Positions 1 through 5,664 of a stretch of 8,138 nt of DNA are shown here, piece by piece (positions within the stretch are counted from its first letter, which is position 1; every line of letters starts with the position of its first letter). A program made the position numbers and the translations under genes. The notes beneath the pieces were generated by a model, which had not been told where the DNA came from, did not search any database, and saw only the letters and a program-made list of their open reading frames with translations. Source of the stretch: Bacillota bacterium (GTDB lineage Bacteria > Bacillota_I > Bacilli_A > Erysipelotrichales > Erysipelotrichaceae); the NCBI GenBank assembly GCA_023426935.1, contig JAEZBR010000024.1, positions 1-8,138 of the forward strand. Reading direction: 5' to 3'.

Positions 1-134
1 CAGGCGGGGTAAGATAGTTTCTTATTCATATATATATAGTATACATATATATGCTATATTAGTCAAATATAATCCAAAGCTTGTTAAAATCGTTCCTTCT
101 TAAGATTTTTTCATGCGTAATTGCTATAAAATCG
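1..134. other. AT-rich intergenic stretch, no gene seen
   Basis: No coding region can be supported here. The stretch is very AT-rich and contains an alternating TA run with 9-bp complementary arms at 27-35 and 45-53, which could form a small cruciform or hairpin. A TATAAT at 68-73 has no convincing -35 partner. It is probably the 3' flank of a gene left of the window, because the next element is a terminator on the plus strand. Confidence 0.5.
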
Positions 135-161
135 AGACCGGCTTAATAACCGGTCTTTTTT
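135..161 (+). terminator. Rho-independent terminator upstream of psuK
   Basis: A GC-rich 7-bp stem is formed by AGACCGG (135-141) and CCGGTCT (150-156) around an 8-nt loop, followed directly by a run of T to 161. It most likely ends the transcript of a gene that lies to the left of the window. Its loop also appears to carry the -35 box of the psuK promoter. Confidence 0.85.
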
Positions 162-171
162 AGCGTATAAT
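143..171 (+). promoter_or_regulatory. Putative psuK operon promoter
   Basis: A perfect TATAAT (166-171) lies 17 bp downstream of TTAATA (143-148), which matches the -35 consensus at 4 of 6 positions. Transcription would start near 178, giving a leader of only about 13 nt that begins just before the psuK Shine-Dalgarno GGAG (180-183). The -35 box falls inside the loop of the preceding terminator. Confidence 0.65.
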
Positions 172-190
172 TTAGGCATGGAGAAACAAT

Positions 191-1126
191 ATGCGTAAAG
201 TTTATGTCATCGGTGGAGCTAATCTAGATATTCAGGGTTACAGTGATACAGATTTAGAACTGCACGATTCCAACATCGGAACGATCAGATATTCTTTTGG
301 CGGGGTCGGACGAAACATTGCGGAGAACTTAGCTTTATTGAAAGATAAGGTCGCTTTAGTTTCGGTTCTAGGTACCGATCCGTTTGGAATGGATATGTAC
401 CGTTATTGTCAAGGAGTCGGAATTGATATGCGTGATTGTCTATGCGTTAATTCCACCACCTCGACTTACTTAGCGGTTCTCGATGGAAATAGAGATATGT
501 ATCTAGGAATCAATGACATGAAGATTCTTAAAAACTTGACACCGGAGATCTTAACTAAAGTTCTTTCGAAAGTAACTAATGACGATCTGGTAATGGTCGA
601 TACGAATCTGCAACCGGAATTGATTAAATGTATCTTTGAGCATACTAGGGCTCCGATTTATTGTGATCCGATCTCCGGTGTGAAAGCCGAAAAGATTCGA
701 CCTTTCTTAAATCGTTTAGAATTATTTAAGCCGAATAAACTTGAAGCCCAGCAATTACTGGGGTATGCTTTAGATTCCCCGAAAACTTACTTACAAGCTT
801 TAAGGGATTTTAGAGAATTAGGCGTAAAGAAGATCGTTATCTCTTTAGGAACGGATGGAGTCTTAGCCAGTGAAGGTAATGAATACTTCCAACTTAAACA
901 TCCATCAGTCAAAATGGTGAATGCGACCGGAGCCGGAGATTCCTTCGTCGCCGGATTAATTCATCAAGAGATGATTGGCCGGAACTTGGAAGAAGCGGTG
1001 CGCTTTGCGATTGGCTGTGCGATGATCACGGTTCGCTCCGCGTTCACCGTCAGTGAAAATATGAGTGTTGAAAAGGTTGAAGAAATATTAAATCAGACAG
1101 AAATGGAGAAAGAAAAATTATGTTAA
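191..1126 (+). CDS. psuK: Pseudouridine kinase (PfkB family)
   Basis: PsuK phosphorylates pseudouridine to pseudouridine-5'-phosphate in the cytoplasm, the first step of pseudouridine breakdown. The 311-residue protein has the PfkB/ribokinase layout. An N-terminal IGGANLDIQG strand (7-16) and the GGVGRNIAENLA sugar-binding block (37-48) come first, then VSVLGTDPFG (57-66) and FKPNKLEA (179-186). The C-terminal signature NATGAGDSFVAG (244-255) carries the expected catalytic base Asp250. Assignment as PsuK rather than another PfkB sugar kinase rests on the N-terminal block and above all on the directly following psuG, whose substrate is the PsuK product. The start at 191 is supported by GGAG at 180-183 with a 7-nt spacer. 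It is the first gene of a four-gene operon, and its stop codon lies inside the start of psuG. The length is normal for the family. Confidence 0.93.
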   Translation: MRKVYVIGGANLDIQGYSDTDLELHDSNIGTIRYSFGGVGRNIAENLALLKDKVALVSVLGTDPFGMDMYRYCQGVGIDMRDCLCVNSTTSTYLAVLDGNRDMYLGINDMKILKNLTPEILTKVLSKVTNDDLVMVDTNLQPELIKCIFEHTRAPIYCDPISGVKAEKIRPFLNRLELFKPNKLEAQQLLGYALDSPKTYLQALRDFRELGVKKIVISLGTDGVLASEGNEYFQLKHPSVKMVNATGAGDSFVAGLIHQEMIGRNLEEAVRFAIGCAMITVRSAFTVSENMSVEKVEEILNQTEMEKEKLC

Positions 1127-2034
1127 TGAGAATCAATCCGGAAGTTAAGAATGCGTTGGAAGAGAATATCCCAGTCGTTGCGTTAGAAAGCACGATTATT
1201 TCCCATGGGATGCCTTATCCCCAGAATGTTCAGACGGCGATGGAAGTAGAACGGATCGTCAGAGAAAACGGAGCCGTACCCGCAACCGTAGGAATTATTG
1301 ACGGGGTCGGAATTGTCGGCATGACTCCTGAAGAAATCGAAGAGTTCGGTAAACGTAAAGGAATTTTAAAAGCTTCCCGAAGAGATTTACCGGTCATTAT
1401 GGCTAGGAAGTACTGGGGCGCTTGCACGGTGGCGACCACGATGATTTTTGCGGCTAAAGCCGGAATCGAAGTCTTCGTGACCGGCGGAATCGGTGGTGTT
1501 CATCGGGAAGCTCAGGAGACTTTCGATATTTCGGCCGATTTACAAGAACTAGCTCATACCAATGTCACGGTTGTTTGTGCCGGTGCGAAAGCAATTCTCG
1601 ATCTGAAACTTACCTTGGAATACTTGGAAACTTTCGGAGTCCCGGTCTTAGGTTATAAGAGTGAGGAATTAGGGGCCTTCTATACGACTCATTCCGGACT
1701 GAAGTTAGATTATGCGATGGATTCCCCCGAAGATATTGCGAACACGATCAAAGCTAAGCGGGACTTCGCTCTACAAGGCGGAATTCTTATCTCGAATCCC
1801 ATCCCGGAAGAATATGCGTTAGATCCGGAAGTAATGAATAAGAATATCGATGAAGCTTTGAAAGAAGCGAAAGCTCTAGGAATTCATGGCAAAGAGACCA
1901 CACCTTTCTTACTAAAGAAGATTGTCGAACTTACCGGTGGTAAGAGTTTGGAAGCGAATATTCATTTAGTCTATAACAATGCGAAAGTCGGAGCCCAAAT
2001 CGCGAAAGCGTATTGTGCCCTCTTAAGGAAATAA
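1120..2034 (+). CDS. psuG: Pseudouridine-5'-phosphate glycosidase
   Basis: PsuG cleaves the C-C glycosidic bond of pseudouridine-5'-phosphate to give uracil and ribose-5-phosphate, completing the pathway begun by PsuK. The 304-residue protein is full length and carries the family hallmarks: PVVALESTIISHGMPYPQN (18-36), GIIDGVGIVGMT (58-69), GACTVATTM (100-108) and TGGIGGVHR (121-129). Lys157 in VCAGAKAILDL and Asp140 in DISADL have the same 17-residue spacing as the catalytic Lys166 and Asp149 of the E. coli enzyme; that equivalence is from memory of the family. Two starts are possible. The ATG at 1120 overlaps the end of psuK by 7 nt and lies 11 nt from GGAG (1105-1108). The ATG at 1126 shares one base with the psuK stop but is 17 nt away. 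I prefer 1120. Overlap implies translational coupling. Confidence 0.95.
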   Translation: MLMRINPEVKNALEENIPVVALESTIISHGMPYPQNVQTAMEVERIVRENGAVPATVGIIDGVGIVGMTPEEIEEFGKRKGILKASRRDLPVIMARKYWGACTVATTMIFAAKAGIEVFVTGGIGGVHREAQETFDISADLQELAHTNVTVVCAGAKAILDLKLTLEYLETFGVPVLGYKSEELGAFYTTHSGLKLDYAMDSPEDIANTIKAKRDFALQGGILISNPIPEEYALDPEVMNKNIDEALKEAKALGIHGKETTPFLLKKIVELTGGKSLEANIHLVYNNAKVGAQIAKAYCALLRK

Positions 2035-2035
2035 A

Positions 2036-2512
2036 ATGTTTGAGAAATGTTGGAACTTATTAAATAGCCGCGGTGTTGCGCAGGAAGATATGGCCGATTT
2101 AGTCTTCTTTCTTCAAAGTAAGTACTATGAAAATTTAACTAGGGAAGAAGTAAACAATGCCCTAGATCGGGTTATGCATAAAAGAGAAGTTCAGAATGCG
2201 ATTATTACTGGGATTGCTTTAGATCTAGGGGCTGAGAAAAGGACCTTGGAAGATCCGGAATTGACTGGGATTTTAAGAGCCGATGAAGGATTATACGGAA
2301 TCGATGAAGTTATCGGATTTGGAATCTGTAATCTCTACGGTTCAATCGCGTTAACCAGTTATGGTTATATCGATAAATTGAAACCCGGGATCCTCGAGAA
2401 GATCAACGAGAAACATCCGGGAGTATGTAATACTTACTTAGACGATATCGTTGGAGCGATCGCCGCCTGTGCCGCTAGCTCTGTCGCCCATAATCGGGGC
2501 TTTGGAGGTTAA
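2036..2512 (+). CDS. pgpA: Phosphatidylglycerophosphatase A-like protein (YutG type)
   Basis: The PgpA family removes the phosphate from phosphatidylglycerol-phosphate in phospholipid synthesis. The 158-residue protein resembles the Bacillus YutG branch along its whole length: LLNSRGVAQEDMADLVFFLQ (8-27), KREVQNAIITGIALD (49-63), DEGLYGIDEV (83-92), NLYGSIALTSYGYIDKLKPG (99-118) and the acidic motif YLDDIVGAIAA (134-144). The conserved acidic and glycine positions suggest an active protein. Unlike the E. coli membrane enzyme, it shows no obvious long transmembrane helices, so its lipid phosphatase activity is inferred from family membership only. It starts one base after the psuG stop, with an AAGGA Shine-Dalgarno inside psuG. 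Its final codons carry the GGAGG that serves the next gene. No link to pseudouridine metabolism is evident, and the coupling may be only transcriptional. Confidence 0.85.
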   Translation: MFEKCWNLLNSRGVAQEDMADLVFFLQSKYYENLTREEVNNALDRVMHKREVQNAIITGIALDLGAEKRTLEDPELTGILRADEGLYGIDEVIGFGICNLYGSIALTSYGYIDKLKPGILEKINEKHPGVCNTYLDDIVGAIAACAASSVAHNRGFGG

Positions 2513-2953
2513 ATGAAAAAAATATTGATTAGTGTCTTAAGTATTCTCATGTTGTGCAGTATTCTAGGTTGTGCTAAGAAGAACGAAACCATCGCCGGTT
2601 CCATTACCGAAGTCACGGCTCAGGATCTGATCGATAAATTCGAAAATAACGAAACCTTCTTCTTTTTCGTGGCTCAGACGACTTGTCCGCATTGTAAGGA
2701 ATACATCGAATTCTTTAATTCTTATGTGCAAGATAACGCTTTGAACATGTATTATGTCGAAGCCGACGCCAGTGAAAACGAAGGTACTTTCGATACTTTG
2801 ATGAAAACGTATATTCCGGATGTCGATGAGACTCCGACAACTTATTTTGTCAAAGAAGGAAAAGTCATTGACTCGGTTGAAGGCGATATGAAGAAAGATG
2901 CGTTTAATACTTGGCTGACAAGATTAGACGTAACGCTACCTTTAGAAAGTTAA
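2513..2953 (+). CDS. Thioredoxin-fold lipoprotein with CPHC motif (L1)
   Basis: This is a predicted extracytoplasmic, membrane-anchored thiol-disulfide protein of 146 residues. The N-terminus has a lysine pair, a hydrophobic stretch and a lipobox SILGC with Cys20 as the lipidated residue. A thioredoxin-like domain follows: FFFFVAQTTCPHCKEY (49-64) gives the CXXC pair Cys58/Cys61, and ETPTTYFV (106-113) gives the expected cis-proline at Pro108. It resembles the short bacteriocin-transport-accessory/thioredoxin-like proteins, but no bacteriocin gene is visible, so its partner is unknown. The start at 2513 directly follows the pgpA stop and uses GGAGG (2504-2508) with a short 4-nt spacer. It is the last gene before the operon terminator. 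A decayed copy lies at 3394-3799 and a divergent cysteine-less relative at 5665-6093. Confidence 0.85.
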   Translation: MKKILISVLSILMLCSILGCAKKNETIAGSITEVTAQDLIDKFENNETFFFFVAQTTCPHCKEYIEFFNSYVQDNALNMYYVEADASENEGTFDTLMKTYIPDVDETPTTYFVKEGKVIDSVEGDMKKDAFNTWLTRLDVTLPLES

Positions 2954-2976
2954 GCGAAGGAAACTTCGCTTTTTTT
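2953..2976 (+). terminator. Rho-independent terminator of psuK-psuG-pgpA-L1
   Basis: A perfect 7-bp stem AGCGAAG / CTTCGCT is closed by a GAAA tetraloop (2960-2963) and followed by seven T (2970-2976). It starts at the last base of the L1 stop codon. No T tract exists on the opposite strand, so it acts in one direction only. Confidence 0.93.
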
Positions 2977-2981
2977 CAACC

Positions 2982-3326
2982 ATGAAAATAAACTCACTAT
3001 ATATCTGTGTTAAAGATATGAATCGCGCAATCAAATTTTACGAAGACCTTTTCGAAATAAAAGTAACTAAGAAAGATGACTTATTCTCCATCTTCGACTT
3101 ATCCGGCTTTCACTTCTGTTTATTCAATTATCAGAAAACTAAGGAAGTCCATCAATACGGGAACAGTTGTTTACCTTCTTTGGAAGTAAAAGACCTAGCG
3201 ACTTTACAAACTAAGCTTAAGAAACTGAAAGTTGTCTTTCCGCTTACCGTGATCGGAAAGAACTATGTGGCCGAATTTATCGACAGTGAAGGTAATCAGG
3301 TCGAAATAACCGCCCCGAAGGTTTAA
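2982..3326 (+). CDS. Small VOC/glyoxalase-bleomycin-resistance family protein (V1)
   Basis: This 114-residue protein has the length and pattern of one VOC superfamily domain made of two beta-alpha-beta-beta-beta units. The first unit runs INSLYICVKDMNRAIKFYEDLF (3-24) into FSIFDLSGFHFCLF. The second runs LPSLEVKDLATLQTKLKKL (64-82) into the family-typical end NYVAEFIDSEGNQVEI (94-109). Glu68 and Glu108 sit where VOC enzymes often bind metal, but the first strand lacks the usual histidine, so a metal-dependent enzyme cannot be assumed. The substrate is unknown. Its ATG is only 5 nt past the terminator T run, and no normal Shine-Dalgarno or obvious promoter lies between, which leaves its expression unexplained. 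A decayed copy is present at 5374-5616, sharing an identical 33-bp 3' end. Confidence 0.82.
   Translation: MKINSLYICVKDMNRAIKFYEDLFEIKVTKKDDLFSIFDLSGFHFCLFNYQKTKEVHQYGNSCLPSLEVKDLATLQTKLKKLKVVFPLTVIGKNYVAEFIDSEGNQVEITAPKV
3294..3326 (+). repeat. 33-bp direct repeat, copy 1 (3' end of V1)
   Basis: The last 33 bp of V1, up to and including the stop codon, are identical to 5584-5616, the end of the degenerate V1 copy. Weaker similarity continues for about 12 bp beyond the stop. Confidence 0.95.
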
Positions 3327-3348
3327 CTTGCTTTACAGCTAGATCACA

Positions 3349-3376
3349 TTGACTAGTCATCGTATCGCGATAAATT
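3349..3376 (+). promoter_or_regulatory. Possible promoter upstream of the L2 pseudogene
   Basis: TTGACT (3349-3354, 5 of 6 to consensus) is followed after 16 bp by TAAATT (3371-3376, 4 of 6). A perfect 10-bp palindrome TATCGCGATA (3363-3372) overlaps the -10 region. It would drive the decayed lipoprotein copy, so it may be a relic. Short promoter matches in AT-rich DNA are common, hence the low confidence. Confidence 0.35.
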
Positions 3377-3393
3377 AAAGCTAAGAAACATGG

Positions 3394-3799
3394 ATGGCAA
3401 ATGAAAAACTAATAAGCAGTATCTTAAGCCTTCTTGTGGTGTGCAGTATCCTAGGCTGTGCTAAGAAAGAAACGACTCAAGATCTGCTCGATAAATTCGA
3501 AAACAACGAAACATTCTTTTTCTTTGTCGCCCAGACAGACTGTAATTCCTGCAAAAATATCTTGTTATCTAGAAACCGATGTCAAAGATAACGCTTTAGA
3601 TATGTATTATGTCGAAGCCGATGCCAGCAGAAAGAAGGCACTTTCGATAGGAAACCTATATTTCGGATATTACCCATATCCCGATAACTTACTATGTCAA
3701 AAGCGGTAAAGTAATTGACGCAGACAAGGTACGCTGACTAATGAGGTGTTGGATACCTGGCTAACCAGATTAAATGTAACATTACCATTAAAAAGTTAA
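3394..3799 (+). pseudogene. Frameshifted copy of the thioredoxin-fold lipoprotein (L2psi)
   Basis: DNA and translation match L1 throughout but need at least four frame changes to be read. The ancestral start is probably ATG 3401, aligned with the L1 start, behind GGATGG, a damaged form of the L1 GGAGG. One base is lost after its second codon, which creates a stop. The ATG at 3394 happens to restore the frame for the signal peptide and the intact lipobox SILGC. The readable part continues through FENNETFFFFVAQTDCNSCK, where the CXXC spacing is kept. A net 2-nt loss then shifts into the frame reading DNALDMYYVEADAS (about 3581-3630). Further deletions put VKSGKVIDA (around 3697-3722) in a third frame. 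The tail EVLDTWLTRLNVTLPLKS ends at TAA 3797-3799 like L1. It is a dead gene unless it is rescued by unlikely recoding. Confidence 0.92.
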
Positions 3800-3960
3800 A
3801 CTTGCGGTATATCTAGACTAAGGATAAAGGTTAGACTATTTCTATTCCCCCAAATCAGTATTTTTACAATTTTGGGAAATAGATTATTTTATTTATATAC
3901 ACTTGTGCTATAGCGATGCTAACCATGCCGACAGCAAAACTCAACCTCTGCTGATTCTGT
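3800..3960. other. Intergenic gap between L2 pseudogene and ATPase 3' end
   Basis: No gene is seen. The gap holds one imperfect hairpin (listed separately) and otherwise AT-rich sequence. The expected partner of L2, a VOC gene, is not here; its remnant lies on the far side of the ATPase gene. I see no target-site duplication, transposase or terminal inverted repeat that would explain the insertion. Confidence 0.5.
3841..3895 (+). terminator. Imperfect hairpin, possible weak terminator
   Basis: TCTATTCCCCCAAAT (3841-3855) can pair with ATTTTGGGAAATAGA (3869-3883) as a 15-bp stem with two mismatches. It is followed on the plus strand by the T-rich stretch 3884-3895. It could end transcripts of the L2 pseudogene. 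No T run follows on the minus strand, so it does not look like the terminator of the ATPase gene. Confidence 0.4.
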
Positions 3961-5184
3961 TTACATCAAATTTATATCCACTATTCCTAACAAATAATCA
4001 ACAATGTTAATGTGTTCGATTCCATCTCTTGAATAATCAAATTTATCTAGAGAGAACACATATTTTGGTGCAGCATCGTTAATAGGCTTAAATGCTTCAA
4101 ATTCCCGCTCAATTGTTTCTTTGTTTGTAAGATAGTAGGCAACTTGAATAAAACACTTTTTGTTTCCGTTTATGGCAACAAAATCAACTTCACCTTTATA
4201 TGTTTTCCCAGTATATACTTCATAATCGCGGACGATAAGTTCATTGTAGATAATGTTTTCTAGAGAAAATGTATCTTCAAAGTTGATTAAATTCGTATTG
4301 ATTTTTTTAAAACCTGGATCTACTACATACTGTTTTTCAACATAAGTCATTGCTTGTTTTCCCTTGATATTGAATCTTTTAACTCTATTAATTAAACAAG
4401 CCTTTTCCATTTTATCTAGATAGCGATATATAGTTTTCTTATCTACAACTTCAGAATTCTGATTCAAAAAAAACGTTTCAATATTTCGACTAGAAAACTC
4501 TTTTCCTGAATTTGCCATAATATAGTTGGCTATCTTTTCGAAATTATGTCGGTTAATCTTGGCACGCTCTGTAACGACATCTATATCTAATATTCCTTTG
4601 TAGGTCTGTTCTAAGTATCTTTTAATATCATTTTCTCTAGTAAAAGAAAAACGTAATGGGAACCCACCCCACTTAATATAATCTAAGATAAACTCATCTG
4701 GAGTTGTCTTTCTACCAATATCATTCACAAACTCATAGCTTTCTGAAAATGAAAAAGGCAGGATTTTAAACTCAACACATCTGCCAACTAATAAAGTAGC
4801 CATTTTCCCTGATAGTAGTTTTGAATTACTCCCAGTAATAAAGATATTACAGTTGATAGTATTTCGAAATGATGCAAGTGCTTTTTCAAAGTTACGAACA
4901 TGTTGAATTTCGTCTAGGAAAAATAAATACTTACCTTTGTCCTTGATCTGTTTATTTATATATTTGTTAAGTTTCTCTGCCGTACGAATCTTTTCAAATC
5001 TCAAATCTTCAAATTCAATGCTTAAGATATGAGTGGAATCAAAACCATTGCTAAGGAAGTCATTCTCAATCTGCTTAAGTAATACTGATTTTCCGCACCG
5101 TCTAACTCCTGTTAATACTTTGATTAAATCTACATCATAATAAGGTCGTATTTTTTCCAAGTATCGCTCTCGTTTAATATACAT
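3961..5184 (-). CDS. AAA_14 / DUF4143 family ATPase
   Basis: This 407-residue protein belongs to a widespread, poorly understood family of ATPases. The N-terminal AAA_14 part has Walker A GVRRCGKS (26-33), Walker B LFFLDEIQ (87-94) and a sensor-like FITGSNSKLLSG (115-126). The typical GRCVEFKILPFSFSE (134-148) closes it. A winged-helix-like middle (about 205-290) leads to a C-terminal DUF4143 part whose GEVDFVA...IQV pattern (331-348) resembles a PD-(D/E)XK nuclease core, though the last lysine of such a core is not evident. The target and role are unknown; links to toxin-antitoxin or mobile DNA have been suggested for relatives but nothing here proves them. GGAGG lies 10 nt before ATG 5184. 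The gene is clearly more AT-rich than its neighbours, lies on the other strand and splits a duplicated gene pair, all consistent with horizontal acquisition. Confidence 0.9.
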   Translation of the reverse strand: MYIKRERYLEKIRPYYDVDLIKVLTGVRRCGKSVLLKQIENDFLSNGFDSTHILSIEFEDLRFEKIRTAEKLNKYINKQIKDKGKYLFFLDEIQHVRNFEKALASFRNTINCNIFITGSNSKLLSGKMATLLVGRCVEFKILPFSFSESYEFVNDIGRKTTPDEFILDYIKWGGFPLRFSFTRENDIKRYLEQTYKGILDIDVVTERAKINRHNFEKIANYIMANSGKEFSSRNIETFFLNQNSEVVDKKTIYRYLDKMEKACLINRVKRFNIKGKQAMTYVEKQYVVDPGFKKINTNLINFEDTFSLENIIYNELIVRDYEVYTGKTYKGEVDFVAINGNKKCFIQVAYYLTNKETIEREFEAFKPINDAAPKYVFSLDKFDYSRDGIEHINIVDYLLGIVDINLM

Positions 5185-5214
5185 ACTTTAATTACCTCCA
5201 GTAGTTTTATGCGA

Positions 5215-5263
5215 TTATTATGCCACAAATCGCAAATAATTCATAATTTGTGGCACATAATAA
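5215..5263. promoter_or_regulatory. Long imperfect palindrome in the ATPase promoter region (putative operator)
   Basis: Positions 5215-5230 and 5246-5263 are complementary over 16 bp (TTATTATG + CCACAAAT against ATTTGTGG + CATAATAA), with a 2-nt CA bulge at 5254-5255 and a 15-nt centre. The inner 10 bp can also pair perfectly as TGCCACAAAT / ATTTGTGGCA. On the minus strand the proximal arm contains CATAAT, a candidate -10 for the ATPase gene, with TTATGA 18 bp upstream as a weak -35. An operator for autoregulation, or an mRNA hairpin in the 5' region, are both possible. No T tract suggests a terminator. Confidence 0.7.
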
Positions 5264-5373
5264 ACTTCTTTAATATGATAAACCCTCTATCTTCGTGATT
5301 TCTCACATTGTTTATCATTCGAATACTCATTTATAAGTCCTGAAAATAGGCAAAACTCTAAGTTAAGTCAATA
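5264..5373. other. AT-rich spacer between palindrome and V2 pseudogene
   Basis: No gene, terminator or mobile-element end could be supported. A short stretch just before 5374 (AAGTTAAG, 5360-5367) faintly resembles the L1 stop region that precedes V1, so this could be relic L-V junction, but the match is too short to rely on. Confidence 0.35.
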
Positions 5374-5616
5374 ATGGAAATAAAATAGTAAATGTCCAAT
5401 ACCCTTGGATTGGATAAGCGAATTCTGTGAAGATCTATTCGTAGTCGAAGCAGCTTAGAAAGATGACTTATTCTTAATCTATAGACTATCTAGTTTATAT
5501 TATGATTATATTGCGAACCAAAAATTAAGGTGATTCAGTAATTACGGGAATTACTAGATTAAAAAATTAAGCACGTTGTATAAAATCAGGTCGAAATAAC
5601 CGCCCCGAAGGTTTAA
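5374..5616 (+). pseudogene. Degenerate, internally deleted copy of the VOC gene (V2psi)
   Basis: The stretch aligns with V1 from start to stop but cannot be translated. It begins ATGGAAATAAAATAGTAAATG against the V1 start and has in-frame stops at codons 5 and 6. An exact 18-bp match to 3070-3087 occurs at 5457-5474, and similarity resumes around 5520-5550, where ATTACGGGAA matches V1 AATACGGGAA. About 100 bp corresponding to the V1 region 3165-3293 are missing. The final 33 bp (5584-5616) are identical to the end of V1. It lies downstream of the foreign-looking ATPase gene and directly upstream of L3, in the position expected of the VOC partner of L2psi. It is certainly non-coding as a VOC protein. 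Confidence 0.85.
5584..5616 (+). repeat. 33-bp direct repeat, copy 2 (3' end of V2 pseudogene)
   Basis: This is identical to 3294-3326. The last bases (5612-5616) overlap the possible -35 region of the L3 promoter. Perfect identity here contrasts with strong decay of the rest of the pseudogene. Confidence 0.95.
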
Positions 5617-5640
5617 TTTACCTTAAAAGATGTTTATAAT
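5612..5640 (+). promoter_or_regulatory. Putative promoter of the L3-acetyltransferase operon
   Basis: A perfect TATAAT (5635-5640) has TTTAAT (5612-5617) 17 bp upstream, a weak 3 of 6 match. Transcription would start near 5647, just ahead of the Shine-Dalgarno GGGAGG (5653-5658). The -35 box lies in the stop-codon end of the V2 pseudogene. Confidence 0.55.
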
Positions 5641-5664
5641 AAAACCAGTATCGGGAGGCAGCAC

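Noticed and set aside
27..53. Alternating TA inverted repeat considered as an operator or mobile-element end
   Set aside because: Simple AT-alternating sequence readily forms such symmetry by chance in AT-rich DNA, and nothing nearby supports a function.
1230..1439. Minus-strand open frame antisense to psuG
   Set aside because: It is a shadow of a strongly conserved enzyme gene with no start signals.
2513..2953. L1 as part of a bacteriocin export locus
   Set aside because: The protein resembles bacteriocin accessory thioredoxins, but no bacteriocin precursor, immunity or ABC exporter gene lies in the window.
3800..5373. Insertion sequence or integrative element carrying the ATPase
   Set aside because: There is no transposase or integrase, no terminal inverted repeats and no target-site duplication that I could find at the borders.
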